Virus record (IMG/VR): IMGVR_UViG_3300033146_000850
Span: 1-64,000 of that record
From: a virus
Direction: 5' to 3' (one strand)
Length of the DNA stretch: 64,000 nt
Below the pieces are notes generated by a model. It was not told where the DNA came from and ran no database searches. It was given only the letters and a program-made list of their open reading frames with translations. The position numbers and the translations under genes are program-made. Each line of letters opens with the position of its first letter. Position 1 is the first letter of the stretch. Below, piece after piece: positions 45,192-53,286 of this stretch.

Positions 45192-46559
45192 TTATAATTG
45201 TTTAACTGCTAAGTCCGCAAGTTCAGACCGTTCACCTTTTTCCAATACTATATGTCCTGTTAATGGGGAATTCTTCAATCTATCCATTGTATAAATTAAT
45301 CCATTATTTTCTTTTGTTAAATATGGATTATCTATTTGATATGGGTCACCGGTTAAAATTATTTTTGTACCCTCCCCAGCTCTTGAAATAATAGTTTTAA
45401 TTTCAAACGCATTTAAATTTTGTGATTCATCTATAATTATAAATTGATTGGGTATGCTTCTACCTCTAATATATGTTAAAGCCTCTACTTGTAAAAATTC
45501 ACTTTCTAACAGCTCGGATACATTTTTAAAATCATATTTTCCAACCCCTGATAAATAATTATTGTTTTCAACCAATATATATTCAAGATTATCAATAATT
45601 GGTTGTGTCCAAGGTGTTAATTTTTCTTCAATAGTACCTGGTAAATATCCTATATCATTACCCATTGGAAAAATTGGTCTAGCCACTGTTAATTTATTAT
45701 ATTTACCATCTTCAATAACCTCTCTTATTCCTGATGCGATTGCCAATAATGTTTTACCAGTACCAGCGGCACCTATTAAACTGACTAATTGGATTGAAGG
45801 GTTTAATAACATATCTACAGCAATAGTTTGTTCTATATTTCTAGCATTAATACCAGCAACTTTATTTTTTTTACCTTTATATTCTTTTATTCTAACAAAA
45901 GTAGGTTGTTGATTTTTAGGTTCTGAGTATCTAACAATAACCTGATTTTGATTATCCCCTTTATTTTTAAATAGAAAATATTCATTGGGATATTTATCCT
46001 CAAGGTCTTCGATTCTATCGATATCAACGTATCCATTATTATAAATTTCAGAAATAATATCTCCATTTACTAACAATGTTCTAAATCCTTTAGATAAATT
46101 AGAAAAATTAACAGAATCTGTAGTATACGTTTCAGTATTCAATCCCATTATATCCCCTTTTATCCTAACATTAACATCCCTACTCACAAGAGTGACATTA
46201 TTTGTGCTATTATTTTCATCATCTCTTATTTTGCAAGCTGTAGCTAGTATTATGTTATCATTTATAGATAAATCTAATTCATAACACATTAATTGTTTAG
46301 TCTTAAATTGTACGATTTGTATAATACCACCATTCTCGGTTGCCACACCATCTATAAGACTACCTTTTGTTCTTAATTTATCAATTTCTCTGGAAAAGTT
46401 TCGTGCGGAATACCCTAATTGACCTGTATCTTTTTTAAATTTGTCAATTTCTTCAATTACAACCATTGGAATAATGACAATATTGTCTTGAAAATTCAAT
46501 AAAGCCTTTGGTTCCGATAGAATCACGTTTGTGTCTAAGATAAATATTTTCTTATCCAT
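45192..46559 (-). CDS. phoH: PhoH-family ATPase with N-terminal PIN domain
   Basis: A 455-residue product starting at 46559, with AGGTGG upstream (an in-frame TTG 18 nt further up overlaps this site). Residues ~1-140 form a PIN nuclease domain: FILDTNVIL (D9), VVIEEIDKF (E36/E37) and LSINDNIILATA (D101). Residues ~235-455 are the PhoH ATPase, with Walker A GAAGTGKT (263-270), Walker B IIIDESQN (374-381) and LTGDPYQID. This PIN-PhoH layout is the YlaK/PhoH2 type, thought to be an RNA-unwinding and cleaving enzyme. PhoH genes are common in large phages; the role here is not known. Confidence 0.9.
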   Translation of the reverse strand: MDKKIFILDTNVILSEPKALLNFQDNIVIIPMVVIEEIDKFKKDTGQLGYSARNFSREIDKLRTKGSLIDGVATENGGIIQIVQFKTKQLMCYELDLSINDNIILATACKIRDDENNSTNNVTLVSRDVNVRIKGDIMGLNTETYTTDSVNFSNLSKGFRTLLVNGDIISEIYNNGYVDIDRIEDLEDKYPNEYFLFKNKGDNQNQVIVRYSEPKNQQPTFVRIKEYKGKKNKVAGINARNIEQTIAVDMLLNPSIQLVSLIGAAGTGKTLLAIASGIREVIEDGKYNKLTVARPIFPMGNDIGYLPGTIEEKLTPWTQPIIDNLEYILVENNNYLSGVGKYDFKNVSELLESEFLQVEALTYIRGRSIPNQFIIIDESQNLNAFEIKTIISRAGEGTKIILTGDPYQIDNPYLTKENNGLIYTMDRLKNSPLTGHIVLEKGERSELADLAVKQL

Positions 46560-46597
46560 ATTACCACCTAAAATCAAGTTAATAACGTCTCATATCT

Positions 46598-46605
46598 TAT
46601 TTATA
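46598..46605 (-). promoter_or_regulatory. T4-type late promoter box on the minus strand (phoH)
   Basis: TATAAATA on the minus strand, 39 nt before the phoH start, giving phoH a late promoter in addition to the sigma70-type one just upstream. Confidence 0.5.
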
Positions 46606-46624
46606 TCTATAAGATTTAAAAGAA

Positions 46625-46653
46625 AATTTAAAATTTATTTTGTTTATGGTCAA
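46625..46653 (-). promoter_or_regulatory. Sigma70-type promoter (minus strand) for phoH
   Basis: On the minus strand TTGACC (46653-46648), 17-bp spacer, TAAATT (46630-46625). On the plus strand of the same gap a GATAAATA (about 46657) is a 7/8 late-box match for the divergent gene at 46700. Confidence 0.5.
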
Positions 46654-46699
46654 TATTATGATAAATAATATAGTGGAATGATTATTATTGAGGATTATT

Positions 46700-47005
46700 A
46701 TGAAAATAGATGTAACTTATGCTTTTATATCTGGAGCATTATTTGTTTATACTGATTCTACAGCTGAAAATAGTATTGAAAAACAATTAGTTAAAAATTT
46801 TGGTGATGCAGTTCAGTTTATGATTAGAGATAAGTTAAAAGGTTTGGATACTGATGATGGCAATTTTTTAGGTATTAATTTTAATGAGGAAAAACAAAAA
46901 AATGTTGAAATTATAATAAAAAGAGTTGTTAATACAGTATCTATTGAGTTTAAATGTCCTTTTAAATTAAATATCAAATATGTGAGGGATGAATATGACA
47001 AATAA
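46700..47005 (+). CDS. Small protein of unknown function (101 aa)
   Basis: ATG 46700 follows GAGG; a TTG at 46688 overlaps it. Begins MKIDVTYAFISGALFVYTDS and has mixed helix/strand sequence without cysteine clusters, signal or membrane segment. It is the first gene of a divergent unit and overlaps the HAD-phosphatase gene by 11 bp, so the two are translationally coupled. Confidence 0.55.
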   Translation: MKIDVTYAFISGALFVYTDSTAENSIEKQLVKNFGDAVQFMIRDKLKGLDTDDGNFLGINFNEEKQKNVEIIIKRVVNTVSIEFKCPFKLNIKYVRDEYDK

Positions 47006-47630
47006 ATTTACAATCATTAGTGATATAGATGATGTTGTCCGTGATTTAAAAAATAAAATAAAGGAATCAATGAATCTTTTTTATAAAACTGATAAATGGG
47101 GTGATTATTTTTTAAAAAATGAAAAAATAACGGATTTATTCAACTGGTACAGGGTTCAACCCTTTTATCATAATCTTTTTAAAAATTGCGATATGAATGA
47201 TGATTTAATTATTAGATATATTGAAATATGTAAGAAATATGGCTGTGAATTACATTTTTTATCATCAAATGATAATGAAAAAGCTATAAACAACACTAAA
47301 AATGAGTTTTTATTGAATTATGGGATTAAATTTGACAATATGCATTTTGTTAATAACTGGTTTGAAAAATTAGACAAAGTTATTAATAATCCTGATATTT
47401 TTGGTGGTGATTTGACTAAAATTATATATATCGATGATAGGGCTGACACTTGTCAATTATTTATCGATAATGGAATCACTTCTTTTTGGTTTACAGGTTA
47501 TGGTGATGATAATAATAGAGATAATTGGATTCGATTGGATGAAAAATATGAAAATTTGAATTATGGTGGAAATGATGAATTATTATTATTTATTGAAAAT
47601 ATAATCCATCATAAATATAGTAGTATGTAG
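46995..47630 (+). CDS. HAD-superfamily hydrolase, nucleotidase-like
   Basis: A 211-residue product starting at ATG 46995 (GAGGG six bases upstream). Motif I is IISDIDDVVRD (nucleophile Asp followed by D+2). Motif II Ser/Thr is in LHFLSSND. Motif IV is IIYIDDRADTC. The central cap (WYRVQPFYHNLFKN) resembles 5'-deoxynucleotidases of the NT5C type. Possible roles are nucleotide-pool adjustment or polynucleotide 3'-phosphatase-like activity. It precedes groEL by 21 nt. Confidence 0.75.
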   Translation: MTNKFTIISDIDDVVRDLKNKIKESMNLFYKTDKWGDYFLKNEKITDLFNWYRVQPFYHNLFKNCDMNDDLIIRYIEICKKYGCELHFLSSNDNEKAINNTKNEFLLNYGIKFDNMHFVNNWFEKLDKVINNPDIFGGDLTKIIYIDDRADTCQLFIDNGITSFWFTGYGDDNNRDNWIRLDEKYENLNYGGNDELLLFIENIIHHKYSSM

Positions 47631-47651
47631 TAACTTTTTAGGAGTAATAAG

Positions 47652-49277
47652 ATGTCAAAAACTATTTTATTAGGTGATGAGGGGAAAACAAAGATTATGA
47701 ACGGTGTTAACACGTTAGCTAATGCTGTAAAAATAACACTAGGACCGAGTGGGCGTAATGTTATCATTGGTAGAGGTTATGGTGGGGCACACGTAACAAA
47801 GGATGGGGTAACGGTAGCTACAAATATTGAATTAGAGGATACTGTAGAGAATGAAGGTGCTAAATTTATTAGAGAAGTAGCATCTAGAACTAATGATGTT
47901 GCTGGTGATGGAACAACAACAGCCACAGTTTTAGCACAGAGCATACTTAGTAATGGATATTCTCTTTCTCGTGATAAAAATTATAATTATATTGGTATTA
48001 AAAGAGGTATAGACTTCGCTATTGATACGGTTATCTCAAAAATAAATAAAATGGCTAGAAAAATCGAAACATCTAAAGAAATTGAAAATATTGGAACAAT
48101 ATCTGCAAATAATGATAGAGAAATTGGTAAAATTTTAGCAGATGCAATGGATGAGGTTGGTAGAGATGGTGTTATAACCATAGAAAGTGGAACTGGTATG
48201 GACACATCATTAGAAATAGTTGAGGGTATGCAATTTGATAGAGGATATGTGTCACCATATTTCTCAACAAATGAAGATTTGAGTTGTACATTAGAGAATC
48301 CATATATACTAATATATGATAAACCTATTAGTAATTTGAAAGATATCGTTCCAATTCTTGATATTATCATTAAAGAGAGTCGTCCATTATTAATAATATC
48401 TGATGGTGTTACTGCGGATGCATTGCAAGGTCTCATTATTAATAAAATGAATAATATTTTAAAGGTATGTGCAGTCAATGCCCCTGAATTTGGGAAAGCA
48501 AAGTATGATGCACTTCAAGATATTTCTATCTTGACTGGTGGAACATTCATATCAGATGAATTAGGTATTAAATTACCAAATGTGAATATTGATATGTTGG
48601 GAAAAGCCAAGAAAGTTGTTGTCACTGCAAATAATACTATGATTATTGATGGATTAGGCTCGGATGATGAAATCGAGAAACGAGCTAGAAATATAAAAAC
48701 ACTTATTGATAATACTAATATAGATAGTGAAAAAGAACAACACCAAAGAAGATTAGCTAAACTTATTGGTGGTGTTGCAATTGTTAAAATTGGAGCAACA
48801 ACTGAAACAGAAATGAAAGAAAAGAAGGATAGAGCAATTGATGCTCTAAACGCCACAAAATCAGCCGTAGAAGAAGGAATCGTAGCTGGGGGTGGCGTAG
48901 CATTAGTTAAGGCACAAAAGAGCTTAGAAGCGATTATTGACAACAATAAAGATTTAGATGATTCTGAATTATTGGGAGTGTCTATTGTTAAAATGGCGAT
49001 AGAGTCACCTTTCAATCAAATTTTAAGTAATTTAGGATATTCTAGTGAAAAAATATCAGATATTAAGAGATATATTGATTCGACCCATATTAATTATGGA
49101 TACGATGCAAAAAATGAAAAATTTGTTGATATGATTGAGAGCGGAATAATTGACCCAGCTAAAGTAACTAAAAATGCGTTAAAAAATGCGGGGTCTATTG
49201 CTGGTACAGTATTAACAACGGAAGTTGTAATAGTTGAAAATTTAGAACCTGGTGTAGATATGCATTTACCAAAATAA
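47652..49277 (+). CDS. groL: GroEL-type chaperonin (60 kDa)
   Basis: A 541-residue product, full length compared with bacterial GroEL (~548). Characteristic blocks are present: VKITLGPSGRNVII, KDGVTVA, NDVAGDGTTTATVLAQ (ATP site), DRGYVSPYF, and EEGIVAGGGVALVKA near the C-terminus. The C-terminal Gly-Gly-Met tail is missing; it ends PGVDMHLPK. The apical domain is diverged, which may reflect special phage substrates. TAGGAG precedes ATG 47652. No GroES or gp31-like co-chaperonin is seen in this window, so it may use the host's, or one encoded elsewhere. T4 itself encodes only gp31 and uses host GroEL. Confidence 0.95.
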   Translation: MSKTILLGDEGKTKIMNGVNTLANAVKITLGPSGRNVIIGRGYGGAHVTKDGVTVATNIELEDTVENEGAKFIREVASRTNDVAGDGTTTATVLAQSILSNGYSLSRDKNYNYIGIKRGIDFAIDTVISKINKMARKIETSKEIENIGTISANNDREIGKILADAMDEVGRDGVITIESGTGMDTSLEIVEGMQFDRGYVSPYFSTNEDLSCTLENPYILIYDKPISNLKDIVPILDIIIKESRPLLIISDGVTADALQGLIINKMNNILKVCAVNAPEFGKAKYDALQDISILTGGTFISDELGIKLPNVNIDMLGKAKKVVVTANNTMIIDGLGSDDEIEKRARNIKTLIDNTNIDSEKEQHQRRLAKLIGGVAIVKIGATTETEMKEKKDRAIDALNATKSAVEEGIVAGGGVALVKAQKSLEAIIDNNKDLDDSELLGVSIVKMAIESPFNQILSNLGYSSEKISDIKRYIDSTHINYGYDAKNEKFVDMIESGIIDPAKVTKNALKNAGSIAGTVLTTEVVIVENLEPGVDMHLPK

Positions 49278-49290
49278 AATTAAAAATTTG

Positions 49291-49331
49291 ACTTAGTCAT
49301 CAATTTGTGATATTATTATTGATGACTAAGT
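49291..49331. terminator. Bidirectional terminator hairpin (13-bp stem) overlapping a promoter-like motif
   Basis: ACTTAGTCATCAA pairs perfectly with TTGATGACTAAGT (15-nt loop) between the convergent groL and 49336 genes, with a T-rich tail on the right and an A-rich one on the left. The same bases form TTGACT-17-TATTAT (49288-49316), a fair sigma70 match on the plus strand; I favour termination as the main role. Confidence 0.75.
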
Positions 49332-49335
49332 TATT

Positions 49336-49614
49336 TTATAATGATAATTTTATTTTAACAGGTCGTTTTGAGAAACTTTTAAAATCGGGTCTAGATTTGA
49401 TATCTTTGATTGCTTCGGATGCGTTTTTGGCAAACGAATACACGGTCATACTAGCACCACCGTGTATGGTGTAAATATCCGCAATGAATGCTGGTTGTGA
49501 TTTAGTTTTTTGTTTCTTCATTAAGCCAGATATTGTTTTTTTAACTTCTCTATCTGCACGCTCTTGTTCGATTGATTTTTTAGTTTCTGTTATTAATAGG
49601 TCTTTAAAATTCAT
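49336..49614 (-). CDS. Small basic protein of unknown function (92 aa)
   Basis: Begins MNFKDLLITETKKSIEQE, an N-terminus typical of small myovirus proteins. GGAG lies six bases before the start at 49614. Lys-rich (KKTISGLMKKQKTK), ending KSFSKRPVKIKLSL. The middle part (IADIYTIHGGASMTVYSFAK) resembles small phage head or tail accessory proteins, but no family can be named. It is the only minus-strand gene between groL and the gene at 49675. Confidence 0.55.
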   Translation of the reverse strand: MNFKDLLITETKKSIEQERADREVKKTISGLMKKQKTKSQPAFIADIYTIHGGASMTVYSFAKNASEAIKDIKSRPDFKSFSKRPVKIKLSL

Positions 49615-49674
49615 AATACGCTCCATTAAATAATATTGGGGTTTATTTTATTTATTATTTTATTGAGGGATTAT

Positions 49675-49956
49675 ATGACAAATAAATATGATAAAGTTAT
49701 TAAACAAGCTACTTATTGTTTAGATAGTTTGGAGAATGGTAAACATTCTAATCAAATTATGGAAATGTCTTTTATTATAAGGGGGATATTATCCCATTTT
49801 AAACGTAAAAAAACATTGTCTGATAGACAGATAGACACTGTTTATAAATTTAATAGTATGCTAATAACAGATAGATACAATAACAAAGTTATTGAATTAT
49901 ATAATGAATATCAAAAAGAAATTCATAATTATTGGGAGAATATTCAAGAATTATAG
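49675..49956 (+). CDS. Small helical protein of unknown function (93 aa)
   Basis: ATG 49675 follows GAGGG; an upstream in-frame start at 49636 has no ribosome site. Begins MTNKYDKVIKQATYCLDSLE and is all-helical and charged. It stops 9 nt before the HSP20-like gene, which suggests it is part of the chaperone cluster's transcript. Confidence 0.55.
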   Translation: MTNKYDKVIKQATYCLDSLENGKHSNQIMEMSFIIRGILSHFKRKKTLSDRQIDTVYKFNSMLITDRYNNKVIELYNEYQKEIHNYWENIQEL

Positions 49957-49965
49957 GAGGTTGGT

Positions 49966-50376
49966 ATGAATAATAATGAGTTTTTAAATGTTTTTGATGG
50001 AATATTTAATAATAAGAATAACAAATATCAAAATGATTATGATTACCAAGATGATGAAAAACCAACAGCTTTAAAAACTAATATATATAAAGATAAAGTG
50101 TCTAATAGATATATTGTAATTGCTGAAATAAAAGATTGTAAAAAAACAGATATATGTATTTCTTATGATTCAAATGAACGCATATTATCAATTAAAGCAA
50201 AAATAGGAAAACATTTAAATTTTCCACTTACAAATATATCAACTCTTAATGAACAAATAAAATACGAAGAGCGTGAAACTACTATTCATTTTAAATATGC
50301 AAACATATTATTTGATGAAATATATCAAAACATTGAAAATTCATATTTATATTTATATATTCCAACAATAAAATAA
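49966..50376 (+). CDS. HSP20-like small heat-shock protein (alpha-crystallin-type)
   Basis: A 136-residue product with a strong AGGAGG ribosome site. After an Asn/Asp-rich N-terminus (residues 1-35), the strands follow the alpha-crystallin scheme: TNIYKDKVSNRYIVIAEI, CKKTDICISYDSNERILSIK, TIHFKYANILFDEIYQNIEN, then SYLYLYIPTIK. The end corresponds to the 'nGvL.I.iPk' strand of HSP20 proteins. A few T4-like cyanophages also carry HSP20 genes. It lies in a run with GroEL and ClpX, supporting a holdase role. The N-terminal region is short. Confidence 0.65.
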   Translation: MNNNEFLNVFDGIFNNKNNKYQNDYDYQDDEKPTALKTNIYKDKVSNRYIVIAEIKDCKKTDICISYDSNERILSIKAKIGKHLNFPLTNISTLNEQIKYEERETTIHFKYANILFDEIYQNIENSYLYLYIPTIK

Positions 50377-50390
50377 AAATCAAAATAAAC

Positions 50391-50419
50391 TTGACAAACA
50401 TATTTTTATGTGATATATT
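50391..50419 (+). promoter_or_regulatory. Sigma70-type promoter between the two HSP20-like genes
   Basis: TTGACA (50391-50396), 17-bp spacer, TATATT (50414-50419), 35 nt before ATG 50455. It drives the second HSP20-like gene and clpX. Confidence 0.75.
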
Positions 50420-50454
50420 ACATTTGACTATTTTTTACTTTTAAGGAGATTGAC

Positions 50455-51066
50455 ATGACAAAAAATGCAAACAATGAGTTTAGTTTGAATGATTTATTAA
50501 TGAGTATGTTTAACCCATCGGAATATATGTCTGATAGTATTCTAAATGGATTGGATGAAGAAGTTGATATGTTTAAAAAAACTAAAGACGGATATTCCAT
50601 AGAGGATATCCTTGTAGAATTATCCAATAAGATGGTAGAAAGAAAAAAACCAACAAAAACAAGACCTAAAAGAACAAACACAAATAAAGAGTATGATAAT
50701 CAATCCAATGATTTAAAGTTTAAAATTACTAGAGGAATTGATTCTAACAAAAAAGAAATGATATATGTTACATTAGAATTAGTTAAAGCTATTTGTAACG
50801 ATATATATGTTGAGTTTATATCTAGTATGAATATTATAGAGGTGCAATGGAGTGATTCAATTAGAGCATCCAAAAAAGATGAAGAGGTTTTATATTATAA
50901 CACAGATAAAAAAACTAATAATAAAACAATTGCGTTAGATATTCCTGATAATTATATTGTTGATAAACATAACATTACAGTAAATCAAAAACAGGATTGC
51001 GTAATACTATATTTACCAATTGAACCAAAAGTTAAAAGTGAAGAAAACTTTAGTATAAAATTATAA
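50455..51066 (+). CDS. Second HSP20-like protein (203 aa)
   Basis: AAGGAG precedes ATG 50455. The N-terminal ~85 residues are helical with a basic linker (KKPTKTRPKRTNTNK). The C-terminal ~110 residues follow the alpha-crystallin strand order: KEMIYVTLELVKAICNDIYV, then KTIALDIPDNYIVDKHNITV, then KQDCVILYLPIEPK, where 'ALDIPDNYIVDKHNI...CVILYLP' corresponds to 'LP..vd...I.A...dGvL.I.lP' of HSP20. It is directly upstream of clpX, and could present substrates to it. Similarity to HSP20 is structural in pattern rather than strong in sequence. Confidence 0.55.
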   Translation: MTKNANNEFSLNDLLMSMFNPSEYMSDSILNGLDEEVDMFKKTKDGYSIEDILVELSNKMVERKKPTKTRPKRTNTNKEYDNQSNDLKFKITRGIDSNKKEMIYVTLELVKAICNDIYVEFISSMNIIEVQWSDSIRASKKDEEVLYYNTDKKTNNKTIALDIPDNYIVDKHNITVNQKQDCVILYLPIEPKVKSEENFSIKL

Positions 51067-51078
51067 AAGAGGTTAGCT

Positions 51079-52140
51079 ATGAATCCAATAGAAATATATA
51101 ACGAATTATGTGAACACGTTGTGGAGCAGGATATTGCAAAAAAGAAATTATCAGTATCCATATATAACCATTATAAAAGAATAAATCATGTAGACCAAAC
51201 GGATGATGTCGTCATTAAAAAATCTAATATTCTATTATTAGGTAAAACAGGAACTGGGAAAACTCTATTAGCTGAAACATTAGCAAATATATTAGATATC
51301 CCTTTTACAATAGCTAATGCTGTTGAATTTTCTGAAAGCGGATATGTTGGTTCTGATGTTGATGATATAATTAGAGGGTTGATTCACAGTGCACAAGGCG
51401 ATATTGAACTTGCACAATATGGAATAGTATATATTGATGAAGTTGATAAAATAGCATCTTTAGGGTCTAATTTTTCAACTGGTGCGGATGTTGGTCACGA
51501 GGGTGTTCAACAAGCACTATTAAAAATGGTAGAGGGTACGGACATAAATGTTCAAATAGTTGGTGGACGAAAAAACCCATCAAACCAAACCTTACATTTT
51601 AATACTAATAAGGTTTTATTTATTGCTGGAGGTGCGTTTGTTGGGATAGAAGATATTATTACTAAACGGATTAATGGTAAATCTAATGGTAATATTATTG
51701 GTTTTGGTGATACTGGTGGTAATAGTTCATCTGATGAAAATAATGAAATATATAATGAAGTTATTAGTGATGATATAATAGAATATGGTTTAATTCCTGA
51801 GTTTGTAGGTAGATTTCCAGTAGTTGCACCATTACACGAGTTAAGTGATTCATCAATGTTAAAAATTTTAACAGAACCTAAAAATTCTTTAATAAAACAA
51901 TATCAAAAACTTTTTAAATTAGATAACGTCAAATTATCTTTTACAAAAAAAGGATTAGAAGCAATTGTTAAAAAAACAAAAAATGAAAATTTAGGGGCAA
52001 GAGGTCTTCGTAAAATATTAGAGGATGTTATGCTAGATATTATGTTTAATTATCCATCTAGTAATATTAAATCAATTAAGATAACAGAAAATGTTGTAAA
52101 TAATGGGTTTGATTTAAAAATATTTAAAAAATCAGCATAA
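51079..52140 (+). CDS. clpX: ClpX-type AAA+ unfoldase lacking the N-terminal zinc domain
   Basis: A 353-residue product that starts at the AAA+ boundary (compare E. coli ClpX from about residue 65), so the zinc-binding dimer domain that binds adaptors is absent. Walker A is GKTGTGKT (55-62), Walker B IVYIDEVDK (116-124), pore-1 loop GYVG (88-91), arginine finger in EFVGRFP (R245), and sensor 2 GARGLR (306-311). The ClpP-docking IGF tripeptide is kept (207-209, in NIIGFGD). The RKH pore-entrance loop reads RKN (164-166). These point to a working unfoldase able to dock on ClpP, presumably the host's, but with altered substrate selection. AGAGGT precedes ATG 51079. Confidence 0.93.
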   Translation: MNPIEIYNELCEHVVEQDIAKKKLSVSIYNHYKRINHVDQTDDVVIKKSNILLLGKTGTGKTLLAETLANILDIPFTIANAVEFSESGYVGSDVDDIIRGLIHSAQGDIELAQYGIVYIDEVDKIASLGSNFSTGADVGHEGVQQALLKMVEGTDINVQIVGGRKNPSNQTLHFNTNKVLFIAGGAFVGIEDIITKRINGKSNGNIIGFGDTGGNSSSDENNEIYNEVISDDIIEYGLIPEFVGRFPVVAPLHELSDSSMLKILTEPKNSLIKQYQKLFKLDNVKLSFTKKGLEAIVKKTKNENLGARGLRKILEDVMLDIMFNYPSSNIKSIKITENVVNNGFDLKIFKKSA

Positions 52141-52197
52141 TTTTAAAATCATTTAATGATAAAAAATTAAATGTTGTTGACCTTTTAGGAGATTGTA

Positions 52198-52767
52198 ATG
52201 GTAACTAAAAAAATAGATGAACAAACATTATTTAACGGTGTTGTTTTTGATGTTGTAAAAAAGAAATATGATGATGATGGTGAGATTTTTACTAGAGAAA
52301 TTGTAAAAACACCGGATGTTGTTCACATATTACCATTCGATAAAAATGGTAATATTTATGCAATTAGGGAGTTTAGAGGTGCAATAGATGATATGATTAT
52401 AGGTTTCCCAGCTGGTAAAATTGAGAATGGTGAATTACCTGAACTATCTGCATCAAGAGAAGTCGAGGAAGAAATTGGAATGCGTGTTGTTGATTTATAT
52501 AGTGTAAGTCCATCAATTATAACATCATCTGGGGTAATTACAGAAAAAGGGTATTATTATTTTGCATTAGTTGAGGATATAAAAGATGAAGATAGGGAAC
52601 ATTTTCCTGATGTTGATGAGAAAATAGAGGTATTAAAAATGTCAGATTATGAATTTGGAGAGTTAATACACGAAAAAATTAAAAATCAGGAATCTATTGA
52701 GTTAAAAACTATGTTTTTATGGACGGTATATATTGTAAAACAACAAAATAATAATCTTACTAAATAA
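52198..52767 (+). CDS. Nudix hydrolase, ADP-ribose pyrophosphatase-like
   Basis: A 189-residue product; AGGAG precedes ATG 52198. A complete Nudix box spans G73-M95 (G-x5-E79-x7-R87-E-V-E-E-E-I-G-M), with the preceding FPAGKIENGE typical of ADP-ribose/NAD-type Nudix enzymes (NudF). T4 carries NudE-type enzymes, and other phages use Nudix hydrolases for ADP-ribose, ppGpp or capped RNA. Substrate cannot be decided from the sequence. It is followed after 12 nt by a cyclotransferase-like gene. Confidence 0.88.
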   Translation: MVTKKIDEQTLFNGVVFDVVKKKYDDDGEIFTREIVKTPDVVHILPFDKNGNIYAIREFRGAIDDMIIGFPAGKIENGELPELSASREVEEEIGMRVVDLYSVSPSIITSSGVITEKGYYYFALVEDIKDEDREHFPDVDEKIEVLKMSDYEFGELIHEKIKNQESIELKTMFLWTVYIVKQQNNNLTK

Positions 52768-52779
52768 GGAGGTATTAAG

Positions 52780-53286
52780 TTGAAGAAACATACTATATTT
52801 ATATATGGGAATTGTTTGAGAGGGATGGATAATAATGTTATGTTAGGTGAAACATCTAAATATCTTGGTAATGACATTATAATAGGATGGGGATTAATTG
52901 ATATTCAGAATTATCCTTTAGCCATAGAGGCTAGATTTCCTAGACATAAAACGCATATTAGGGTTGAAACATATGAGATTGATTCAAAAGTGTTAAAAAA
53001 ATTAGAAAAATATTTCAATTTTCCTAAAATGTATGATAAAAAAATTGTTGTTAGTAAGAAGAATATTAAAGGGTTGATTTTTTATGGGAATGATAGGAAA
53101 TCAACATTACAAGGTACAGGGATACCAGTTCCTGATGGTGATTGGAGAACGTACTCGAAAGTTAAAAATAATAGGCTTGAATTGAAGGAAAAAAGAAAGA
53201 AAAGAAGACAGGATACAGATGAAAATGAGCAACAAGCTCAAAATAATAATAATATAATTAATGGAGAAAAAAATGAAAAACGGTAA
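52780..53286 (+). CDS. Gamma-glutamylcyclotransferase-like protein
   Basis: TTG start at 52780, with GGAGG seven bases upstream. The 168-residue product opens with FIYGNCLRGMDNN, corresponding to the 'YGtLr.G..N' substrate loop of the GGCT/AIG2-like fold. RVETYEIDSKVLKKLEKYF then matches 'veVYeVd...l..LD..Eg', but the usual catalytic Glu is not evident. The last ~40 residues are a basic/Gln-Asn tail (KEKRKKRRQDTDENEQQ). Its 3' end overlaps the next gene by 14 nt. Similar proteins occur in many T4-like phages with unknown roles. Confidence 0.6.
   Translation: MKKHTIFIYGNCLRGMDNNVMLGETSKYLGNDIIIGWGLIDIQNYPLAIEARFPRHKTHIRVETYEIDSKVLKKLEKYFNFPKMYDKKIVVSKKNIKGLIFYGNDRKSTLQGTGIPVPDGDWRTYSKVKNNRLELKEKRKKRRQDTDENEQQAQNNNNIINGEKNEKR

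Noticed and set aside
47987-49015. Long minus-strand frames inside groL (47987-48478, 48515-49015)
   Set aside because: Shadow frames opposite a fully conserved GroEL; no ribosome sites.
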